A stretch of DNA of 64,000 nt. Source: Saccharospirillum sp. MSK14-1 (GTDB lineage Bacteria > Pseudomonadota > Gammaproteobacteria > Pseudomonadales > Natronospirillaceae). The notes below the pieces were generated by a model, which was not told the origin of the DNA, ran no database searches, and saw only the letters and a list, made by a program, of their open reading frames with translations. The stretch covers positions 124,001-188,000 of the forward strand of contig NZ_MIES01000033.1 in NCBI RefSeq assembly GCF_003054965.1. The letters run 5' to 3'. Both the position numbers and the translations under genes were made by a program. Below, piece after piece: positions 38,896-47,895 of the stretch; position 1 is the stretch's first letter; every line of letters begins with the position of its first letter.

Positions 38896-41475
38896 ATGGA
38901 CGCGAACTATTCCCCGGCCGCGATTGAACGCCAGGTGCAAACCACCTGGAATGAGCAACAGGTGTTCAAAGCCACCGTCGATATGAGCAAAGAGAAATTC
39001 TACTGCCTGTCGATGTTGCCGTACCCGAGCGGCAAACTGCACATGGGGCACGTTCGCAACTACACCATCGGCGATGTCATCAGCCGCTACCAGCGCATGC
39101 TGGGCAAAAACGTGTTGCAGCCGATGGGCTGGGACGCTTTCGGTATGCCTGCCGAAAACGCGGCCATTCAGAATGGCGTGGCACCGGCCAAATGGACCTA
39201 CGAGAACATCGACCACATGCGTGGTCAGTTAAAGATGCTCGGTTTTGCCTATGACTGGAGTCGCGAAGTCACCACCTGTTCGCCGGATTACTACAAATGG
39301 GAGCAGTGGTTCTTTACTCGCCTGGTGGAAAAAGGTCTGGCGTATAAGAAAACCTCGGCCGTTAACTGGTGCCCGGTAGACCAGACGGTTTTGGCCAACG
39401 AGCAGGTGCACGACGGTTGCTGCTGGCGTTGTGACACCCCGGTCGAGCGCAAAGAAATGGATCAGTGGTTTGTTAAAACCACGGCCTATGCCGGTGAATT
39501 GCTGGAACAGCTGGATAACCTGACCGGCTGGCCGGAAGAAGTGAAGGCCATGCAGCGCAACTGGATTGGGCGCAGCCTGGGCGTAACGTTGCGCTTTAAA
39601 TTGAAAGACAGCGATCAGTCGGTTGAGGTTTACACCACCCGTCCGGATACCCTGATGGGCGTTACCTATATGGCGTTGGCAGCCGATCATCCGCTGACCA
39701 CTGCCGCCGCCAAAGACAACCCCAGTTTGCAGGCGTTTGTTGAAGAGTGTCGCCGCATGACCACCAGCGAAGCCGACATGGCGACGATGGAGAAAAAAGG
39801 TCATGCCACGGGTTTGATCGCCATTCATCCGATTTCCGGCGAAGAAATCCCGGTGTGGTCCGCTAATTTTGTATTGATGGATTACGGCAGCGGCGCGGTG
39901 ATGTCGGTGCCGGGTCACGACCAGCGCGATTGGGAATTCGCGACCGCCTATGGCTTGCCGATCAAGCAAGTGGTTGCACCGGCTGAAGGCAGTGATGCGC
40001 AGGTCGACCTGAGTGTTGAAGCCTTCACCGAAAAAGGCGTGGTCGTTAATTCCGGTGAATTTGATGGTTTGAGCAGTCAGGAAGCATTCAAGAAAATAGC
40101 CGACTGGTTAGCCGACCAAGGTTTGGGTGAAGTCACCACCAATTACCGTCTGCGGGATTGGGGTGTCAGTCGTCAGCGCTATTGGGGCGCACCGGTGCCG
40201 ATGGTCTATGTCGATGGCGAAGCCAAACCGGCCGAAGAATTTCCCGTGGTGCTGCCAGAAGATGTGGTCTTTGATGGCGCCAGTTCGCCGATTAAAAATA
40301 ACCCGGCTTTTGAAGACACCACCCACGGCGGCCAACCGGCCAAACGCGAAACCGATACCTTCGATACCTTTATGGAATCGTCCTGGTATTTCGCGCGGTA
40401 CACTACGCCGAATTACCACGACGGTATGATTGAACCGGAAGAAGCCAACTACTGGTTGCCGGTCGATCAGTACATTGGCGGTATTGAGCACGCCACCATG
40501 CATTTGATGTACGCGCGTTTTTATTACAAAGCGATGCGCGATGAAGGCCTGGTTAAAACCGATGAGCCGTTCACCAATTTGCTCTGTCAGGGCATGGTGC
40601 TGGCGGAGACTTGGTTCCGCACCGGCGATGAAGGTCGCGTCTGGGTTTCACCGACCGATGTAGAAGCCGAACGCGATGACAAAGGCAAGGTGATTGGCGG
40701 GCGTCAGATTTCCACGGGCTTGCCGGTTGAATACGCCGGTATGGCAAAGATGTCCAAGTCGAAAAATAACGGCAAGGATCCGCAGCAGGCCATCGAAGAA
40801 TACGGTGCCGATACGCTGCGTTTGTTCTCCATGTTTGCTGCGCCGCCGGATCAGACACTGGAGTGGACGGAGTCTGGTGTTCAGGGTGCGCAGAAATTTT
40901 TGCAGCGTTTGTGGCGTGCAGTACACCAGCTCGTGGACGGCGGTAACGTGGATGCACTGTCCGTCGACGCTCTGAGTGACGAACAAAAAGCGCTGCGTCG
41001 GAAAACGCACGAAACCATTGCCGGTGTAACGGCGGATTTTGGCGAGCGCAAAACGTTCAACACCGCCATCGCTAAGGTGATGGAACTGCTTAACGCCGTT
41101 AACAAATTCGATGCCAAGGATGCCCAGGGCCGTGCCGTTGTCAGTGAAGCCCTGGAAACTGCGGTGCGGGTGTTATCCCCGATCGTGCCGCACATTACGC
41201 AAGTGCTGTGGAATGAGTTGGGTCATGACGGGTTAATTCTTGACGTCAGCTGGCCGCAGGTCGATGACAACGCGCTGGTCAAAGACACTCAACTCTATGT
41301 CGTGCAAGTTAACGGCAAAGTTCGCGGTCGTTTTGAAGTGGCTGCTAACACCGACAAAGCCAGTGTCGAGGCCGCGGCCATGGCTGATGAAAACGTTCAA
41401 CGTTTTATCGGAGATGCGACCGTGCGCAAAGTGATTGTTGTACCGAACAAGTTGGTAAACATCGTTGCGAATTAA
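38896..41475 (+). CDS. leuS: leucyl-tRNA synthetase
   Basis: Class I aminoacyl-tRNA synthetase charging tRNA-Leu. The protein has 859 residues (E. coli 860). The HIGH motif is HMGH in [14 protein letters not shown], the CP1 editing domain lies at about 225-415, and the KMSKS motif is in [12 protein letters not shown]. The ATG at 38896 starts [11 protein letters not shown] after CAGGA; upstream in-frame codons are not conserved. It starts the leuS-lptE-holA operon. Confidence 0.98.
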   Translation: MDANYSPAAIERQVQTTWNEQQVFKATVDMSKEKFYCLSMLPYPSGKLHMGHVRNYTIGDVISRYQRMLGKNVLQPMGWDAFGMPAENAAIQNGVAPAKWTYENIDHMRGQLKMLGFAYDWSREVTTCSPDYYKWEQWFFTRLVEKGLAYKKTSAVNWCPVDQTVLANEQVHDGCCWRCDTPVERKEMDQWFVKTTAYAGELLEQLDNLTGWPEEVKAMQRNWIGRSLGVTLRFKLKDSDQSVEVYTTRPDTLMGVTYMALAADHPLTTAAAKDNPSLQAFVEECRRMTTSEADMATMEKKGHATGLIAIHPISGEEIPVWSANFVLMDYGSGAVMSVPGHDQRDWEFATAYGLPIKQVVAPAEGSDAQVDLSVEAFTEKGVVVNSGEFDGLSSQEAFKKIADWLADQGLGEVTTNYRLRDWGVSRQRYWGAPVPMVYVDGEAKPAEEFPVVLPEDVVFDGASSPIKNNPAFEDTTHGGQPAKRETDTFDTFMESSWYFARYTTPNYHDGMIEPEEANYWLPVDQYIGGIEHATMHLMYARFYYKAMRDEGLVKTDEPFTNLLCQGMVLAETWFRTGDEGRVWVSPTDVEAERDDKGKVIGGRQISTGLPVEYAGMAKMSKSKNNGKDPQQAIEEYGADTLRLFSMFAAPPDQTLEWTESGVQGAQKFLQRLWRAVHQLVDGGNVDALSVDALSDEQKALRRKTHETIAGVTADFGERKTFNTAIAKVMELLNAVNKFDAKDAQGRAVVSEALETAVRVLSPIVPHITQVLWNELGHDGLILDVSWPQVDDNALVKDTQLYVVQVNGKVRGRFEVAANTDKASVEAAAMADENVQRFIGDATVRKVIVVPNKLVNIVAN

Positions 41476-41968
41476 TGCCCGGATTCAACAAGCTGTTCTG
41501 GTTGTGTTGTTCGCCGCAGCACTGAGTGGTTGCGGTTATCAACTCAAAGGCCAATTCCGGTTTGCCGAAGGACTCAGTCCCTTGGTCTGGCAGGCCAATG
41601 GTCATCAGGATGAACTGTACCTGATTACCCGCAATACCTTTGCTGTCTATGGCCTGGAATTGTCAGAACGACCAGCCGACACCTTGCTGGCCATTCATCG
41701 AGTGGACGACACCCGTGTTGAGCTGAGTGAAGCCGAGGTGTTGACGCTGGAGGTGGAGTGGAGCCTGATCAATGCTCAGGGTGTCGCGGTCATTGAACAC
41801 CGTCGTACTCGATCAGAAACCCGGTTAAGTCTGAGTCCGGAAATCGACGAAGACGAAGCTCGCCTGGAGCGACAAACGTTTCTGCGACAACGCATCGCAC
41901 TGCGATTGCTTGATCAATTGGAAGCCATTTCCAGCGAAGCTTTGAATCGGGCACCGGAGTCGCCCTGA
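41465..41968 (+). CDS. lptE: LPS-assembly lipoprotein LptE
   Basis: Outer-membrane lipoprotein that plugs LptD and helps insert lipopolysaccharide. The protein has 167 residues. The signal sequence ends in the lipobox LSGC with the lipidated cysteine near residue 23, followed by GYQLKG, the conserved start of mature LptE. It appears to start at TTG 41465, inside the last 11 bases of leuS, and its TGA overlaps the holA ATG, so all three genes are tightly coupled. No ATG exists before the lipobox. Confidence 0.92.
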   Translation: MRINARIQQAVLVVLFAAALSGCGYQLKGQFRFAEGLSPLVWQANGHQDELYLITRNTFAVYGLELSERPADTLLAIHRVDDTRVELSEAEVLTLEVEWSLINAQGVAVIEHRRTRSETRLSLSPEIDEDEARLERQTFLRQRIALRLLDQLEAISSEALNRAPESP

Positions 41969-42990
41969 TGAAAATCAATGCGCAACAGTTAACGCAGCAG
42001 TTGCAGCAAGGCTTGCCGCCGGTGATCTGGATCAGTGGTGATGAGCCACTGCTGGCGTTGGAGGCGGCCGATCAAGTTCGAGCAGCCGCACGCGACGCTG
42101 GTGTGAGTGAGCGTCAGGTATTTCATGCGGACACCAGCTTTGACTGGAATGTCTTACAAGATGCCAATCAATCGATGTCACTTTTTGGTGACCGGCAACT
42201 GTTGGAAGTGCGGCTCAGCGCCAAGCTGAAAGACGATGGTCGTAAAGCACTGGTGGCATACGCCGCTAACGCGAATCCCGATAATGTATTGTTAGTTCAG
42301 TCCGATCGACTGGAAGCAGCGCAAAGCAAAGCCAAGTGGTTTAACCAGGTGATTGAACAGGGTTGGTGGTTGCCGATCTGGCCGGTAGAGCGTCATCAAT
42401 TACCGGCCTGGTTGCGGCAGCGACTGCAAGCACAGGGGCTGACCATCGATGATGATGCCTTGGCATTGCTGGCCGACAAAGTTGATGGCAATTTATTAGC
42501 CGCCCGTCAGGAAATCGATAAGTTGTTGCTGCTCAGTGACACCACCACCATTGATCTTGATACCGTCATTCAGTCCGTTGCTGACAGTGCGCGCTTTGAT
42601 ATTTTTGATTTATCCGATGCGTTTTTAAATGGTGATTTAGCACGCAGTCAGAGAGTACTCTCTGGTCTGTCAGCTGAAGGGGTTGAAGCACCGATTGTGT
42701 TGTGGGTGTTGTCCCGTGAATTGCGCCATCTGGTGCAGTTGGCTGAGGCGCAGCAATCCGGTCAGCCATTGCAGGCGGTGTTCAAGCGACTGCGTATTTT
42801 CGACAAACGTCAGGGCCCCTATCAGCAAGCCATTCGTCGGGCGGGTCTGGATCATTGGCAGCACTGCCTGGTGCGTTGTGGCGATATCGATGCCACGATC
42901 AAAGGCCGGCGCGCGGGCGATCCCTGGCATGCATTGAGTGTGGTGATCAGTGAAGTCGCGCAGCCGGGACGCGTGCCGGCTGCGCTTTAG
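41968..42990 (+). CDS. holA: DNA polymerase III subunit delta
   Basis: Clamp-loader subunit that opens the beta sliding clamp. The protein has 340 residues (E. coli 343). The N-terminal domain holds VIWISGDEPLLALEAADQVR and FGDRQLLEVRL, the AAA+ region lies in the middle without a functional Walker A as expected for delta, and the C-terminal helical domain contains RLRIFDKRQGPYQQAIRRAG. It is last in leuS-lptE-holA and converges on btuB with a 24-base gap holding a 6-bp hairpin. Confidence 0.95.
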   Translation: MKINAQQLTQQLQQGLPPVIWISGDEPLLALEAADQVRAAARDAGVSERQVFHADTSFDWNVLQDANQSMSLFGDRQLLEVRLSAKLKDDGRKALVAYAANANPDNVLLVQSDRLEAAQSKAKWFNQVIEQGWWLPIWPVERHQLPAWLRQRLQAQGLTIDDDALALLADKVDGNLLAARQEIDKLLLLSDTTTIDLDTVIQSVADSARFDIFDLSDAFLNGDLARSQRVLSGLSAEGVEAPIVLWVLSRELRHLVQLAEAQQSGQPLQAVFKRLRIFDKRQGPYQQAIRRAGLDHWQHCLVRCGDIDATIKGRRAGDPWHALSVVISEVAQPGRVPAAL

Positions 42991-43014
42991 TAACCGATTA
43001 AGATCGGTGACTAA

Positions 43015-44793
43015 TTAAAGGTGGTATTCGATACCGACTTTGAAGGTGCGGCCTGGGGTGTTGTAGTCGAAGTTATTGTAGCCATCATGATTTAAAACAT
43101 AGTCGACATCAAAAATATTATCGACATTGGCAAACAGTTGGCTTTCATTTGTTAGGTTGTATTCGCCACCTAGGCCAATCAATACAAATCCGTCTAAGTC
43201 TTCATCACCCGACGTTCGACCATTTTCGGCTTGTACATCAAGATCAACTCCAAACCGTCCAAACTGTCTAGCCAGGAAAGCAGAACCACTCCATTGGGGC
43301 CGGTCTGCTAAGCGGTCATTGTCATCATCGCGAGCGTCAAGGTAAGCCAAAGCGAGTGCGATGTTATAAGAACCCAGTTGTTGAGACCATTCTGCTTCCA
43401 CCCCCTTTAGAATGGAATCTTTATTGTTGCTTTCTTGAATAAGATTTTTAACTTTCGTGTGATAAGCGCTCAATCGCCAAGTGCCGTGGTTCGAAATTTG
43501 GCGGACGCTAACTTCAACCGTTTCTGATTCTTCGGGTTTAAGGTCAGGATTTGCATAGCCGGGATAATAAAGATCGTTGAAACTTGGCGCTTTAAACGCT
43601 GTGCCATGGCTAATAATTGCTTCGATATCTCTAAAAATAAACGTCGAAAATGCAGTGTTTCCGGTTACGTTAGTGCCATAAGCGCTGTTTTCGTCAACCC
43701 TTAAACCAGCTTGCAAACGATGATCGCCGCTTTCCAGTTGCGTTTGGGCGTAAACAGCCAAATTGTTGCGACTGTCTTCTTCATAGTTTGTGGTCGATTC
43801 GACCGAATCTTGGTAGCCGTCTGTACCAAGTATTGCGCTGAATCCGCTATCCAGTTTGTGTTGTGCTGAAACGTTGAATGTTAATCGTTCGGTTGTGAAG
43901 GTTCCGGGGAAAGAGTCTTCGGCTTCTGAATCATCAAGGTGTCGCCCAAATTCTGTCAGCAAGCTCCAACTTGGATTTAAATCATAAGCAAGATGGAGTT
44001 GAGAACTCATCAGGTTGGTGGTGCTCAAGGTATCGCTACAATTGCTGGTACAACTGGCGTCATCGTATTCTGCAATGCCCCGCGATTGATTATGAATTGC
44101 ACCAAGCACCAGTGAATCTGTTATTTGTGATTCAACATTTAGATCACCTGACCATTGCTCAAAGCCATCCCGATCTTCGTTACCGTTTGATGATAAAGTG
44201 GTGCTGTCAAAGCCATCGGTCGCCAGATAATTCAGGTTGGCAGAAGCCATGATGTTGCTGGTTTGCACTCGAAAACCTGTGCCTATATTTCTGAAATTGT
44301 AGCTGCCATATTCGGCACGAAGCTCAATATCGTTACCGATTTCATTTGGTTCGTGAGTGAAAATCTGGATGACGCCACCAACACCGTCAGCACCATAGAG
44401 ACTAGAGATAGGGCCGCGTACCACTTCGATGCGTTTGATGCTGGAGAGTGGTATGGCGTTTATCGTCGCGCTTCCAGTTGTGGCGCTGCCTGAACGAACG
44501 CCATCTATCAGTACGATGATTTGATTGGTCGCCGAACCGCGCATCAATAGGCTCTGTGTTGAGCCAAGACTGCCACTTGGCTTAATGGTGATACCAGCGA
44601 GACGGGAAAGCAGATCGGCCAGGCTGTCATCACCATAGCGCTCAATATCGTCCTCAGTCAGCACCGTCACCGCCGCTAACGTATTGGTAATCGGCTGCTC
44701 ATAACGACTGGCCGTTACCACCACTGTATTGTCTTCAGCCAAAGCTAGAATGGGCAGGGAAATTAATCCCAATGCCAGAAGTGCATGTTTCAT
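43015..44793 (-). CDS. btuB: TonB-dependent vitamin B12 receptor BtuB
   Basis: Outer-membrane porin-like transporter taking up cobalamin with TonB energy. The protein has 592 residues. A signal peptide ends near residue 19 (LALAED), NTVVVTASRYEQPIT carries the TonB box, the plug domain has VLTEDDIERYGDDSLADLL and RIEVVRGPISSLYGADGVGG, and the beta barrel ends in the typical aromatic FKVGIEYHL. A cobalamin riboswitch lies in its leader, which supports B12 as the substrate. AAAGGA precedes the ATG. Confidence 0.95.
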   Translation of the reverse strand: MKHALLALGLISLPILALAEDNTVVVTASRYEQPITNTLAAVTVLTEDDIERYGDDSLADLLSRLAGITIKPSGSLGSTQSLLMRGSATNQIIVLIDGVRSGSATTGSATINAIPLSSIKRIEVVRGPISSLYGADGVGGVIQIFTHEPNEIGNDIELRAEYGSYNFRNIGTGFRVQTSNIMASANLNYLATDGFDSTTLSSNGNEDRDGFEQWSGDLNVESQITDSLVLGAIHNQSRGIAEYDDASCTSNCSDTLSTTNLMSSQLHLAYDLNPSWSLLTEFGRHLDDSEAEDSFPGTFTTERLTFNVSAQHKLDSGFSAILGTDGYQDSVESTTNYEEDSRNNLAVYAQTQLESGDHRLQAGLRVDENSAYGTNVTGNTAFSTFIFRDIEAIISHGTAFKAPSFNDLYYPGYANPDLKPEESETVEVSVRQISNHGTWRLSAYHTKVKNLIQESNNKDSILKGVEAEWSQQLGSYNIALALAYLDARDDDNDRLADRPQWSGSAFLARQFGRFGVDLDVQAENGRTSGDEDLDGFVLIGLGGEYNLTNESQLFANVDNIFDVDYVLNHDGYNNFDYNTPGRTFKVGIEYHL

Positions 44794-44924
44794 GGATTGA
44801 TCCTTTCGTTATTCATGATTGAATAAACGAAGGCGCAAAGAAGCGCAGCGCATAATTGATACGCGCTGGTAGCCACCTTGTTGCCCTCCGCAACAACAGC
44901 GAGTGTTACAGCTTCATCAGCTTT

Positions 44925-45105
44925 GATGTGCTGACACATAAGGCCATCGGCCGGTCTCCGGGCTTGAGGTGTGATAAGCAGGCTTATCGGGCTAGGCGCC
45001 TTCCCACGAATAAATCGCAGTGGCTGGTTGCGTCGCGCACCTCTTACCGTTGCGGGGGCAGCATCAGCTTTGCACTGATTTCCCGTTCACCGACGGCTTT
45101 CTGTC
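44925..45105 (-). promoter_or_regulatory. cobalamin riboswitch upstream of btuB
   Basis: On the minus strand the leader shows the conserved elements in order: GGTGAACGGGAA (near 45080-45092), CCACTGCGAT and GTGGGAAGG in the core, and the B12 box AGCCCGGAGACCGGCC at 44949-44964. Ends are approximate. About 130 bases follow before the btuB ATG and contain a CAGCGC/GCGCTG hairpin (44846-44868) that may belong to the expression platform. High B12 would be expected to lower btuB expression. Confidence 0.92.
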
Positions 45106-45112
45106 GAGCGCG

Positions 45113-45141
45113 ATGGTAGCGATGGGGTGGGTCTAAAACAA
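45113..45141 (-). promoter_or_regulatory. candidate sigma-70 promoter for the btuB leader
   Basis: Read on the minus strand: TTGTTT (45141-45136), a 17-base spacer, TACCAT (45118-45113). Transcription would begin close to the 5' edge of the riboswitch. The -35 box lies in the T-tract of the dps terminator. Confidence 0.45.
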
Positions 45142-45167
45142 GCGGCCGATGCGTGTGCATCGGCCGC
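45136..45167 (-). terminator. dps intrinsic terminator
   Basis: A perfect 11-bp stem (45142-45152 with 45157-45167) with a GTGT loop is followed on the minus strand by TTGTTTT. It lies 35 bases after the dps stop. Confidence 0.88.
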
Positions 45168-45201
45168 GAGGGGTTATTTCAAAAGCAACAAACAACCGTT
45201 G

Positions 45202-45675
45202 TTATTCACCCATGTAAGAGCGATACATCCAGACGGTTTTTTCCTGTTCGCGAATGTAGTCACTCATCAGGGCAGCTGTGCCTTCATCGCCGGCATCGGA
45301 TGCAACGGCAAGCAAACTGCGCTGTTTGCCGATCAGCGACTGGAAAGATTCCAGAATATGACCAATGGCAACGCGGCCGTCACGGATCTTGGTGTGTTCT
45401 TCAATGGATGCTTGCTTGATGTAGTCGCTGTAGCTGTGCAGCGGTTCATGACCTAAGGTCTGGATACGCTCAGCCACTTCATCAATTTTAGTCAGCAGAT
45501 CGGTATAGAGTTCTTCGAATTTCACGTGCAGCTCGAAGAAATTATCGCCCTTGATATTCCAGTGATAACCGCGAGCGTTCATGTAAAAGACCTGATAGTT
45601 AGACAGCAACTCATTCAGGCCTTTGGCCAGTTTTTCAGCGCTGGTGGTATTTAAGCCAATAGCATTAGTACTCAT
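45202..45675 (-). CDS. dps: Dps family DNA-binding ferroxidase
   Basis: Ferritin-like dodecamer that oxidises and stores iron with hydrogen peroxide and protects DNA. The protein has 157 residues. The inter-subunit ferroxidase motif is present as YHWNIKGDNFFELHVKFEELY followed by IDEVAERI. There is no long basic N-terminal tail, so direct DNA binding may be weak. AAAGGAGG precedes the ATG. It has its own terminator. An ATTGAAAA/TTTTCAAT inverted repeat lies about 100 bases upstream (45778-45799). Confidence 0.94.
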   Translation of the reverse strand: MSTNAIGLNTTSAEKLAKGLNELLSNYQVFYMNARGYHWNIKGDNFFELHVKFEELYTDLLTKIDEVAERIQTLGHEPLHSYSDYIKQASIEEHTKIRDGRVAIGHILESFQSLIGKQRSLLAVASDAGDEGTAALMSDYIREQEKTVWMYRSYMGE

Positions 45676-45777
45676 GATGTGCCTCCTTTTCAGGCTTCAA
45701 TTCAATTGCTGCCTAGTGTCTTACACCTATCAGATAAGGGCGAATGAATTGGTTTAAAGGTGGCGATAGCTTTTATG

Positions 45778-45799
45778 ATTGAAAATGAATCTTTTCAAT
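45778..45799. other. AT-rich inverted repeat between argP and dps
   Basis: ATTGAAAA (45778-45785) and TTTTCAAT (45792-45799) flank six bases. It lies directly after argP and about 100 bases upstream of dps, so it could be a dps regulator site or a weak argP terminator. I cannot assign it to a known regulator. Confidence 0.3.
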
Positions 45800-45801
45800 A
45801 A

Positions 45802-46677
45802 TTATTGCCAATTGCTGATCGGTCGCAAGACGCGGCTGGCTTGCTGTGTTACCGCGTGGCGTAACTCAGCCAGAGCGTCGCTTTCTGTCTGCCAGTAGTG
45901 CCAATACAGAGGTACATCGAGGGAGTAACCCTGCCGAATGTCGACCAGTTCCCCCTGGTTGATGGCTTCGGTTACTTGCAACTCAGGCATCATGCCAAAG
46001 CCCAGGCCCGCCAGAGCCATGCGTACGAAACCTTCTGATGTTGGGCAGCGATGTACCCGGCCGGGCCCAGCGTGACCCTGATCGGCAAGAAAACGATGTT
46101 GCAGTCGATCATCATGGTTAAAGATCAGGCAGGGGGCCTGCGCCAATGCTGCATTGTCGATGAGGTTGTGACGGTGAATAAAGCTGGGGCTGGCGAGCGC
46201 GCGGTAACGCAAAACGCCCAGCGCTTGAACGCGACCGCCATTAACGCTTTGGCTTTGTGCGCAAATGCAGGCCATGACTTCACCATCGCGCATCCGTTTT
46301 AAGCCAATATCCTGATCTTCAACGATGAGGTCGAAATTGAACCGGTGACTGGATTCAGCCATACCCAGAGCATCGGGAAGCCAGGTGGCCATGGAGTCGG
46401 CGTTGGCGGTTAGCCGGATGTTTAAGGGTTGTTCGGCCTGGGTCAGGTCTTGCTCCAGCAACCGCACTTGCTGCAAATGGTTGTTCAGCCGCCTTCCCAG
46501 TTCGGTGGCGACCGGTGGCTGGGTTCGAATCAGCACCGGTTGGCCTTGCAGTGTTTCCAGTTGGCGAATGCGCTGACTGATCGCCGACTGGGTGAGGTGC
46601 AATTGCTCGGCAGCGCGTTCAAAGCCTCCGGTCTCAATGACAGCAGCGAGGGCTTCCAGTAGACGATAGTCAATCAT
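45802..46677 (-). CDS. argP: LysR family regulator ArgP
   Basis: LysR-type activator of 291 residues. The N-terminus MIDYRLLEALAAVIETGGFERAAEQL with QSAISQRIRQLE is the ArgP-type winged helix, close to E. coli ArgP. The C-terminal part binds an effector (lysine or arginine in relatives). It diverges from argO across 97 bases that contain the palindrome CTAATTAG, the classical ArgP-ArgO arrangement. ArgP activates export of arginine or lysine when they accumulate. Confidence 0.92.
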   Translation of the reverse strand: MIDYRLLEALAAVIETGGFERAAEQLHLTQSAISQRIRQLETLQGQPVLIRTQPPVATELGRRLNNHLQQVRLLEQDLTQAEQPLNIRLTANADSMATWLPDALGMAESSHRFNFDLIVEDQDIGLKRMRDGEVMACICAQSQSVNGGRVQALGVLRYRALASPSFIHRHNLIDNAALAQAPCLIFNHDDRLQHRFLADQGHAGPGRVHRCPTSEGFVRMALAGLGFGMMPELQVTEAINQGELVDIRQGYSLDVPLYWHYWQTESDALAELRHAVTQQASRVLRPISNWQ

Positions 46678-46774
46678 TAGAAACTCTAATTAGGTATTAA
46701 GATTATTCGTTGGATTAATGATAGCCGCAACGAGTAGGCTGCGACCAATGATTCTTGAGCAGTAGGTTGCTTTG

Positions 46775-47374
46775 ATGTTGTCGTCCATCATGACGGGGTT
46801 TGCGGTATCTCTGGGGTTGATTGTGGCAATCGGTGCGCAAAATGCCTGGGTGCTCAGTCGCAGCTTGCGCGGAGAACACCGCTGGGTGCTGGCGTTGGTG
46901 TGTGCGGGTGTTGATGCCGTTTTGATCGTCACCGGTGTTTTTGGCTTAGAGAGCGTGCAACGACTGGTGCCTGCTTTGGTGCCGGTATTGACTTGGTTGG
47001 GCGTTGGTCTGTTGCTGTACTTAGCGGCGCAATCCTTGTTGCGTGCCTGGCAGGGGAGTTCTGTTTTGCAGGCGGGGCCAGCGGCCAGTGCGGTTGGCGC
47101 TTGGACATTGGCGGGCCAGGCGTTGGCTATTTCGCTGCTCAATCCGCACGTTTATCTGGATACCGTCGTCCTGATTGGCAGCGTGGGTGCCCAGCAGACG
47201 TCACCAGGCTTGTATGCGTTGGGTGCATCACTGGCATCCTTGTGTTGGTTCACCGCACTGGCGGGGTCGGGGCGCTACTTGCAGCAGTGGCTGCGCTCGC
47301 CCTGGCACTGGCGTTGTTTTGATGCAGTGATTGGAGGGGTGATGGTGTTGGTGGCGGTGTCGTTAGTGCTCTAG
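46775..47374 (+). CDS. argO: LysE/ArgO family amino-acid exporter
   Basis: Inner-membrane basic amino-acid exporter of 199 residues with about six transmembrane helices. GLIVAIGAQNAWVLSRSLRGEH and the LNPHVYLDTVVLIGSVG segment are hallmarks of the LysE/ArgO family. It diverges from argP, its expected activator. ATG 46775 is preceded by TAGG; an in-frame TTG at 46772 is adjacent. The actual substrate (arginine, lysine or both) cannot be decided from sequence. Confidence 0.92.
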   Translation: MLSSIMTGFAVSLGLIVAIGAQNAWVLSRSLRGEHRWVLALVCAGVDAVLIVTGVFGLESVQRLVPALVPVLTWLGVGLLLYLAAQSLLRAWQGSSVLQAGPAASAVGAWTLAGQALAISLLNPHVYLDTVVLIGSVGAQQTSPGLYALGASLASLCWFTALAGSGRYLQQWLRSPWHWRCFDAVIGGVMVLVAVSLVL

Positions 47375-47385
47375 CCGCTAATCGC

Positions 47386-47646
47386 TCAGGCTAAGCCCCG
47401 GCGGGTTGATTGATGAATGGAGTAACTCAAACCCGGGCCTTGACGGTACTTCTCATAAAGGCTGGCAATGGCTTCATCGAGCAGGTTCAGATATTTGCGG
47501 TCGATCGGGTGGACCTCGATACCGCGTTTCTCGCATTGAGAGGCCGCGTGTGCGTGTTTTATGACCATAAAAGGTGTGTGGTCATGTTCACGCAGGTGAA
47601 TAGCCAGTTGGTGCTTTTCGTGTTCTGTAAGACCGTCGATGAACAT
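47386..47646 (-). CDS. hypothetical small protein
   Basis: Soluble basic protein of 86 residues that I do not recognise. It has a helical N-terminal part (LTEHEKHQLAIHLREHDH) and a middle containing HAHAASQCEKRGIEVHP, with several His and one Cys, but no defined metal site. The ATG at 47646 is preferred; a TTG at 47664 is in frame. It converges on argO with 11 bases between the stops. Coding potential rests on length and composition alone. Confidence 0.55.
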   Translation of the reverse strand: MFIDGLTEHEKHQLAIHLREHDHTPFMVIKHAHAASQCEKRGIEVHPIDRKYLNLLDEAIASLYEKYRQGPGLSYSIHQSTRRGLA

Positions 47647-47860
47647 CCCGGTTACCCGACTCAAATAAAAGAATGCAGCCTACTAGGGTAGACTGCGTTG
47701 ACCAAGTTTTGTGAATTGGTCGCCATGAAAAGTGTGATTTATATCGCTTAAAAGTACAAGTAGCGTCAATTAATTGTCGCTTTGCGTAATATTAACGTCA
47801 GGATGGGTCGGGCTGTCAACTTTATCTGCAAGATAAATGGATCGGGTGGGCAGGGTAGGT

Positions 47861-47888
47861 AAAAAGCCCCGGGATTGGCTCCCGGGGC
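47861..47888 (-). terminator. acnA intrinsic terminator
   Basis: GCCCCGGGA (47866-47874) pairs with TCCCGGGGC (47880-47888) around a five-base loop; on the minus strand TTTTT follows. It lies immediately after the acnA stop. Confidence 0.92.
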
Positions 47889-47895
47889 GCAGGCT

